A stretch of DNA of 9,908 bases. Source: Actinomycetota bacterium. Lineage in GTDB: Bacteria; Actinomycetota; Acidimicrobiia; Acidimicrobiales; Ilumatobacteraceae. The notes under the pieces are model-generated. The model worked only from the letters and a program-made list of their open reading frames with translations, was not told where the DNA came from and searched no databases. Numbering within the stretch: position 1 is the first letter of the stretch; each line of letters starts with the position of its first letter. A program made the translations under genes and the position numbers. Below are positions 6,265 to 9,908 of this stretch, one piece after another. The stretch covers positions 1-9,908 of the forward strand of contig WLKU01000044.1 in NCBI GenBank assembly GCA_009701105.1, in the 5' to 3' direction.

Positions 6265-6271
6265 GTCGCAA
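6258..6271. repeat. Inverted repeat TTGCG-TTGT-CGCAA upstream of comM
   Basis: A perfect 5-bp inverted repeat with a 4-base centre overlaps the second copy of the direct repeat and lies about 36 bases before the comM ATG. It could be a protein-binding palindrome for either divergent gene; no T-run follows, so it is not a terminator. Confidence 0.45.
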
Positions 6272-6306
6272 CACATTGGTGTGTCGCGCCGTACACATGG
6301 ACGATC

Positions 6307-7863
6307 ATGGCCTTTTCTTCGGTTCGTTCATCAACATTGTTGGGGGTTCAAGGCAAGGCGGTTGATGTCGAGATTCACGTCGGCATGGGGCTGCCTGGCT
6401 TCACCATTGTTGGTCAACCAGACGAAGCATGTCGAGAGTCGCGCGACCGAGTGCGTGCTGCTCTGTTGTCGTGCGACTTGCCATGGCCAAATCGGCGCAT
6501 CACTGTAAACCTCGCCACCAGTGTGCACGAACGCAAGGGTGGTGCCGGTCTGGATGTAGCGATCGCTATTGGATTACTGATTGTGCAAGACGTATTGCCC
6601 AACGAAATTGCTGAACGATATGCGTTCATAGCCGAACTTGGTCTGGATGGCACATTGCGACCCGTTGCAGGTGTTGTGCCTCTTGTTGCTGCAATCGATG
6701 ACCGCATTGTTGTGGTGGCAAATGAATGTGAACGCGAAGCACGAATTGCGGCTCGAGATGAAGTTGTGTGTGCGCAAACACTCGCGCACTTGGTCAAATG
6801 CCTTACGGGCGAGGCTGCATGGATATCTTCACCAACTCGCACACAAGTCCGAACAATTATCAACGCTGCACCACCGATTGTTGATATGAAAGATGTGCGT
6901 GGTCAGTTTGCAGCACGTCAAGCACTCGAGATTGCTGCTGCGGGGGCACATCATCTGTTGTTCGTTGGTCCACCAGGTGCCGGAAAGTCGATGCTCGCGC
7001 AACGCATCAGTGGCATTCTTCCTGTCCTTACAGATGAAGAAGCAGTGGCGACCACCATTGTTCACTCAGCAGCACAAGTGACTCTGCCGCAAAGCGGCAT
7101 CATCACGTTGCCTCCGTTTCGTGCACCGCACCATTCCACTTCGCTTGTGGCGATGGTGGGAGGTGGTTCGTCTTCGATGCGACCAGGAGAGATCTCGCTT
7201 GCCACAAACGGTGTGTTGTTCTTGGACGAGTTGGGCGAGTTTGCCCCAACGGTGTTGGACGCATTGCGCCAACCGCTCGAAGACGGAGTGGTGCGTTTGG
7301 CGCGTGCAAAGTCGAGCATCACAATGCCCGCCAAGTTTTTGTTGATTGCGGCAACCAATCCGTGTCCGTGTGGTGAGGGCATGCCGGGTGTGTGCGTGTG
7401 CGATGACAGCGCCAAGAAGCGTTACTTGCGTCGATTTTCCGGACCATTGTTGGACAGATTCGATTTGCGAGTCGCAGTGAGTCGACCCCATGTAGACGAA
7501 TTGCTTGCCGATACTCCCGCAGAGTCGTCGGCGGCAATAGCCAAACGTATTTTGCGTGTGCGAGAGATGGCAATGCTGCGCAGCGGTTGTTTAAATTCAG
7601 ACTTGTCTCCCGACATGCTCGATACTTATGCGCCGCTCACCGCGGCAGCCGCGGCGCTGTTGCGCTATCACTTGGAACGAGGACGTTTGTCTGGTCGTGG
7701 ATATCACCGAATTCGACGTGTAGCTCGCACTATTGCCGACTTACAAACAGCCGTCGATCGCAGTAGTGACCACAGTGTCGATCAAGTCGACGAAGCACAC
7801 GTTGCTACTGCGCTTGCACTGCGTGTTGGTGTTCATCCGCAACTGAGTGGAGACAAGTTATGA
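6307..7863 (+). CDS. comM: ComM / YifB-family AAA+ Mg-chelatase-like protein
   Basis: ComM is a hexameric helicase that promotes branch migration when transforming DNA integrates by RecA recombination; members are also widespread outside proven competent species. The 518 residues show the family layout: N-terminal S5/Lon-protease-like domain (about 20-145, with GMGLPGFTIVG at 26-36 and ERKGGAGLDVAIAIGL at 75-90), AAA+ core (about 190-395) with Walker A GPPGAGKS at 221-228, Walker B VLFLDE at 303-308 and sensor-1 AATNPCPCG at 348-356, then a C-terminal domain with LSGRGYHRIRRVARTIADL at 461-479. The conserved cysteine set of this family is intact (Cys353, 355, 363, 365). The ATG at 6307 puts the usual short lead before the first domain. 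Its stop overlaps the dprA start by 4 bases (ATGA), implying coupled translation. It is transcribed away from the lipoprotein gene. Confidence 0.95.
   Translation: MAFSSVRSSTLLGVQGKAVDVEIHVGMGLPGFTIVGQPDEACRESRDRVRAALLSCDLPWPNRRITVNLATSVHERKGGAGLDVAIAIGLLIVQDVLPNEIAERYAFIAELGLDGTLRPVAGVVPLVAAIDDRIVVVANECEREARIAARDEVVCAQTLAHLVKCLTGEAAWISSPTRTQVRTIINAAPPIVDMKDVRGQFAARQALEIAAAGAHHLLFVGPPGAGKSMLAQRISGILPVLTDEEAVATTIVHSAAQVTLPQSGIITLPPFRAPHHSTSLVAMVGGGSSSMRPGEISLATNGVLFLDELGEFAPTVLDALRQPLEDGVVRLARAKSSITMPAKFLLIAATNPCPCGEGMPGVCVCDDSAKKRYLRRFSGPLLDRFDLRVAVSRPHVDELLADTPAESSAAIAKRILRVREMAMLRSGCLNSDLSPDMLDTYAPLTAAAAALLRYHLERGRLSGRGYHRIRRVARTIADLQTAVDRSSDHSVDQVDEAHVATALALRVGVHPQLSGDKL
7849..7853 (+). 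promoter_or_regulatory. Shine-Dalgarno site for dprA
   Basis: GGAGA with a 6-base spacer precedes the dprA ATG at 7860, inside the end of comM. With the ATGA stop/start overlap it fixes the dprA start and points to a polycistronic mRNA. Confidence 0.6.
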
Positions 7864-8957
7864 ATGACGAATGTGTTTTTGCTGCCGCGTTGAGTGCGGT
7901 GCCACGACTTGGCACACGTCGGCTCTCGGCAATGCTGGCGGTGCAGTCACCCTCAAAAGCAATGGAGATGCTTGGGCGAGAGGCACCAGGTGTTCAAGAG
8001 ATTGCGGCGATGAAGCGAAAACTTGAGGATGGAGAAATGTCGGTGTCATATGTTGGTGCGCACGATTACCCAGCATTGTTGCTCGACGATGTTGCTCGGC
8101 CATCCGTGTTGTTTTACCGCGGTGATCTGAACGTGTTGCAACAGCGTCGGGTTGGCATTGTTGGCACACGGTCGGCAACTGCGGCTGGCCGTTATATGGC
8201 ATCGCACTTGGCATACGATCTGTCGGAGCAGGGGGTTGCGATTGTCTCGGGTCTTGCGCGCGGAATTGATGCGTGGGCCCACAAGGGAGTGTTGCTTGCA
8301 CTTGATCGCGATAACAAGAGTCATGACAGCAAAATTTCGGCACGCGACTCACATTGTGGCCAAGCGATAGCAATTGTGGCATCGGGTCTCGATGTGACAT
8401 ACCCAAAAGAAAACACAGAGTTGTGGAAGTTTGTTGCGGAGAATGGACTGCTTGTCAGTGAGTCACCGCCCGGCACCATGCCCGAGGCATTTCGGTTTCC
8501 GTTACGCAACCGCATTCTTGCGGCATTGTCTGAAGTACTTGTCGTAATCGAGTCGCATGCGAAAGGCGGATCAATGATCACTGTGGAAGAAGCACAGCGC
8601 AGAGACATCACGGTGATGGCGGTACCTGGTTCGCCGCGAGCGCTCTCGTCGGCCGGCACCAACTTGTTGTTGCAGCAAGGTTGCGCCCCAGTGGTTGACG
8701 CAACAGATGTGATGGTCGCGCTTGGCTTAGACAACCGACGCAATCATCCACAAGTGTTCGACTCGCGTCGCACTCCAAGTGCGCAAGATCAGGAATTGAT
8801 TTCGCACATGCGAGGAGAGGCGGTCACACTTGATCAATTACTGATGCGCACAAGCACCGATCTTGTGCAAACGGCACTTGCTCTTGGTCGGCTCGAGTCG
8901 GAGGGTTGGGTCGTCAACAACGCAGGATGGTGGGAGGTGCTCGGTCGGGGCTGCTAA
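7860..8957 (+). CDS. dprA: DNA-processing protein DprA (Smf)
   Basis: DprA binds incoming single-stranded DNA and loads RecA in natural transformation; many non-competent bacteria keep it. The 365 residues comprise an N-terminal helix-hairpin/SAM-like part (1-65), a Rossmann-like core (about 66-290) and a C-terminal winged helix (about 305-362). Core motifs are VGTRSAT at 101-107, SGLARGIDAWAHKG at 130-143, SGLDVTYP at 175-182, FPLRNRILAAL at 213-223 and KGGSMIT at 235-241. Compared with typical DprA, where the AHKG helix leads almost directly into the next beta strand, this protein has about 18 extra hydrophilic residues (around 149-167, rich in Asp, Lys, Ser, His). The ATG start overlaps the comM stop and has a Shine-Dalgarno site. 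xerC starts 19 bases after the stop. Confidence 0.94.
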   Translation: MNDECVFAAALSAVPRLGTRRLSAMLAVQSPSKAMEMLGREAPGVQEIAAMKRKLEDGEMSVSYVGAHDYPALLLDDVARPSVLFYRGDLNVLQQRRVGIVGTRSATAAGRYMASHLAYDLSEQGVAIVSGLARGIDAWAHKGVLLALDRDNKSHDSKISARDSHCGQAIAIVASGLDVTYPKENTELWKFVAENGLLVSESPPGTMPEAFRFPLRNRILAALSEVLVVIESHAKGGSMITVEEAQRRDITVMAVPGSPRALSSAGTNLLLQQGCAPVVDATDVMVALGLDNRRNHPQVFDSRRTPSAQDQELISHMRGEAVTLDQLLMRTSTDLVQTALALGRLESEGWVVNNAGWWEVLGRGC

Positions 8958-8963
8958 CAGGGG

Positions 8964-8969
8964 TACGGT
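8964..8969 (+). promoter_or_regulatory. Possible -10 element before xerC
   Basis: TACGGT (TAnnnT type) ends 7 bases before the xerC ATG. The nearest purine run, AGGGG at 8959-8963, is 13 bases from the ATG and too far for an ordinary Shine-Dalgarno, so xerC may have its own leaderless transcript besides read-through from dprA. Confidence 0.25.
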
Positions 8970-8976
8970 TTTATTG

Positions 8977-9867
8977 ATGGCAGCTACCGATAAGTGGAAC
9001 ATTGAGGGGTTCGCGACTTCGCTTACGGCCGCCTCCGACAACACGGTGTCTGCGTATGTCAGTGACGTTTCGTTGTTTTCGCAATGGGTGGAACGCCAAC
9101 AAATAGTTTCACCAAAAGAAGTAACAAAAGATGTGGTTCGTCAATACATAAGTTTTTTGACAACAATGAAACACGCCAAACGCAGTGTGAGTCGAAAACT
9201 TGCAGCATTGCGGAGATATTTTGCGTGGCTTGTTCGAGACGGAAAAATCAAGATAGACCCAACACTCGGCGTGCGTTCGCCAAGCGATGCCGGACGTCTG
9301 CCAAAGGTGTTGACCAACGAACAACTCGGTGCATTATTGGAAACTAGTAATGCCGAAGAACCCGAATGGAAGACTCTGCGCGATACCGCAGTGATCGAGA
9401 TGTTGTATGGCAGCGGCTTACGAGTGAGCGAACTCTGCGCGCTTGATATCGACAGCATTAATGCAAAATCGAATGCAGTCACGGTGATGGGTAAGGGGTC
9501 CAAGGAGCGACGTGTGCCGGTGAGCGAACCAACAATCGACGCCATCAAATTGTGGATGAAGGCTCGTCGCGAGGTGGTCGTAGATGGTGATCCAAAATCT
9601 GATGTTGTTGCGCTGTTCGTGAATAGTCGAGGCAAGCGACTCGGTACTCGCGATGTGCGCCGCATATTGGATGCACGTTCGCTTGCGCCAACACACCCAC
9701 ACGCACTTCGTCATACATTTGCCACGCACCTGCTCGACAACGGGGCAGATCTGAGGGCAGTGCAGGAGTTGTTGGGTCACAGCGATGTTGCGACAACTCA
9801 GCGTTATACCCACGTCAGTAAAGAGCGGCTCAAGTCGGTATACGGGGTCAGTCACCCGCGGGCATAA
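8977..9867 (+). CDS. xerC: XerC/XerD-type tyrosine recombinase
   Basis: Site-specific recombinase that resolves chromosome dimers at dif with its Xer partner. The 296-residue length is typical. The N-terminal SAM-like core-binding domain spans about 5-88 and the catalytic domain about 108-292. All catalytic residues are present: Arg149 (SGLRVSEL), Lys173 (GKGSKERRVPV), His242 and Arg245 (HALRH), His268 (LLGHSD) and nucleophile Tyr277 (TTQRYTHV). An open frame extends upstream into dprA, but the ATG at 8977 is preferred: it lies 19 bases after the dprA stop and gives the N-terminal length usual for Xer proteins, while the extra 38 residues are an antisense-like shadow of dprA coding. The name xerC rather than xerD rests mainly on the comM-dprA-xerC gene order seen in actinobacteria; sequence alone does not separate them. 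Confidence 0.92.
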   Translation: MAATDKWNIEGFATSLTAASDNTVSAYVSDVSLFSQWVERQQIVSPKEVTKDVVRQYISFLTTMKHAKRSVSRKLAALRRYFAWLVRDGKIKIDPTLGVRSPSDAGRLPKVLTNEQLGALLETSNAEEPEWKTLRDTAVIEMLYGSGLRVSELCALDIDSINAKSNAVTVMGKGSKERRVPVSEPTIDAIKLWMKARREVVVDGDPKSDVVALFVNSRGKRLGTRDVRRILDARSLAPTHPHALRHTFATHLLDNGADLRAVQELLGHSDVATTQRYTHVSKERLKSVYGVSHPRA

Positions 9868-9869
9868 TT

Positions 9870-9875
9870 GGAGGG
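9870..9875 (+). promoter_or_regulatory. Strong Shine-Dalgarno site downstream of xerC
   Basis: GGAGGG is the best Shine-Dalgarno match in the window. It is 1 base from the ATG at 9877 and 5 bases from the ATG at 9881; the second spacing is the more usual one. Confidence 0.55.
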
Positions 9876-9876
9876 C

Positions 9877-9908
9877 ATGAATGCTCTGCCCGTCCGTCTC
9901 ACTGTTGA
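9877..9908 (+). CDS. Start of an unidentified gene, cut by the window end
   Basis: Two overlapping starts, ATG at 9877 (MNALPVRLTV...) and ATG at 9881 in another frame (MLCPSVSLL...), follow a GGAGGG ribosome site 9 to 13 bases after the xerC stop. Both frames stay open to the end. The spacing favours 9881, while the 9877 ATG is the first available. Too few residues are visible to identify a product. The short gap suggests the same operon as xerC. Confidence 0.4.
   Translation, partial: MNALPVRLTV

Noticed and set aside
8863..8976. 38-residue N-terminal extension of the Xer recombinase overlapping dprA
   Set aside because: Xer proteins start close to the core-binding domain; the extension is out-of-frame dprA sequence and an ATG at 8977 fits the normal length.

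Overview
This window looks like ordinary chromosome from a high-level actinobacterial lineage of moderate GC, with mixed AT- and GC-ending codons. The best guess is an Acidimicrobiia-like aquatic actinobacterium. The clues are the rph-rdgB pair, a ClpP that resembles actinobacterial ClpP1, the comM-dprA-xer cluster, sparse Shine-Dalgarno sites, and GTG/TTG starts. The taxonomic call is inference; no rRNA is present.

Layout. 1-967 (+): 3' end of RNase PH (rph), then rdgB, a nucleotide-pool sanitising pyrophosphatase, two bases later. 972-1967 (-): a fold-type III PLP enzyme of the D-threonine aldolase / D-serine dehydratase family, convergent with rdgB and only 4 bases away. 2027-2099 (-): a tRNA with anticodon UAG (leucine) but a short, class I variable loop. 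2165-3694 and 3719-5056 (+): two different fold-type II PLP enzymes in tandem. 5070-5684 (+): clpP. 5711-6208 (-): a small secreted lipoprotein of unknown role, convergent with clpP. 6307-9867 (+): comM-dprA-xerC, whose comM/dprA junction is a 4-base ATGA overlap. 9877-end: start of another gene behind a strong Shine-Dalgarno site.

How the genes relate. rph and rdgB are RNA/nucleotide housekeeping. The three PLP enzymes around the tRNA suggest an amino-acid (perhaps beta-hydroxy or D-amino acid) function, but no substrate can be read from sequence. clpP is protein quality control. ComM (branch-migration helicase), DprA (RecA loader on incoming ssDNA) and XerC (chromosome dimer resolution) form a DNA-processing group linked in many bacteria to natural transformation and recombination.

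A recurring theme is expression architecture. Several genes at likely transcription-unit starts have a -10-like hexamer 6-8 bases before the start codon and no Shine-Dalgarno, which suggests leaderless mRNAs. The operon-internal genes rdgB and dprA do have Shine-Dalgarno sites. No stretch longer than 300 bases lacks a gene; the longest intergenic gap is 98 bases (6209-6306). I saw no CRISPR array, insertion sequence, prophage or obviously novel defence system. The most unusual element is the tRNA.
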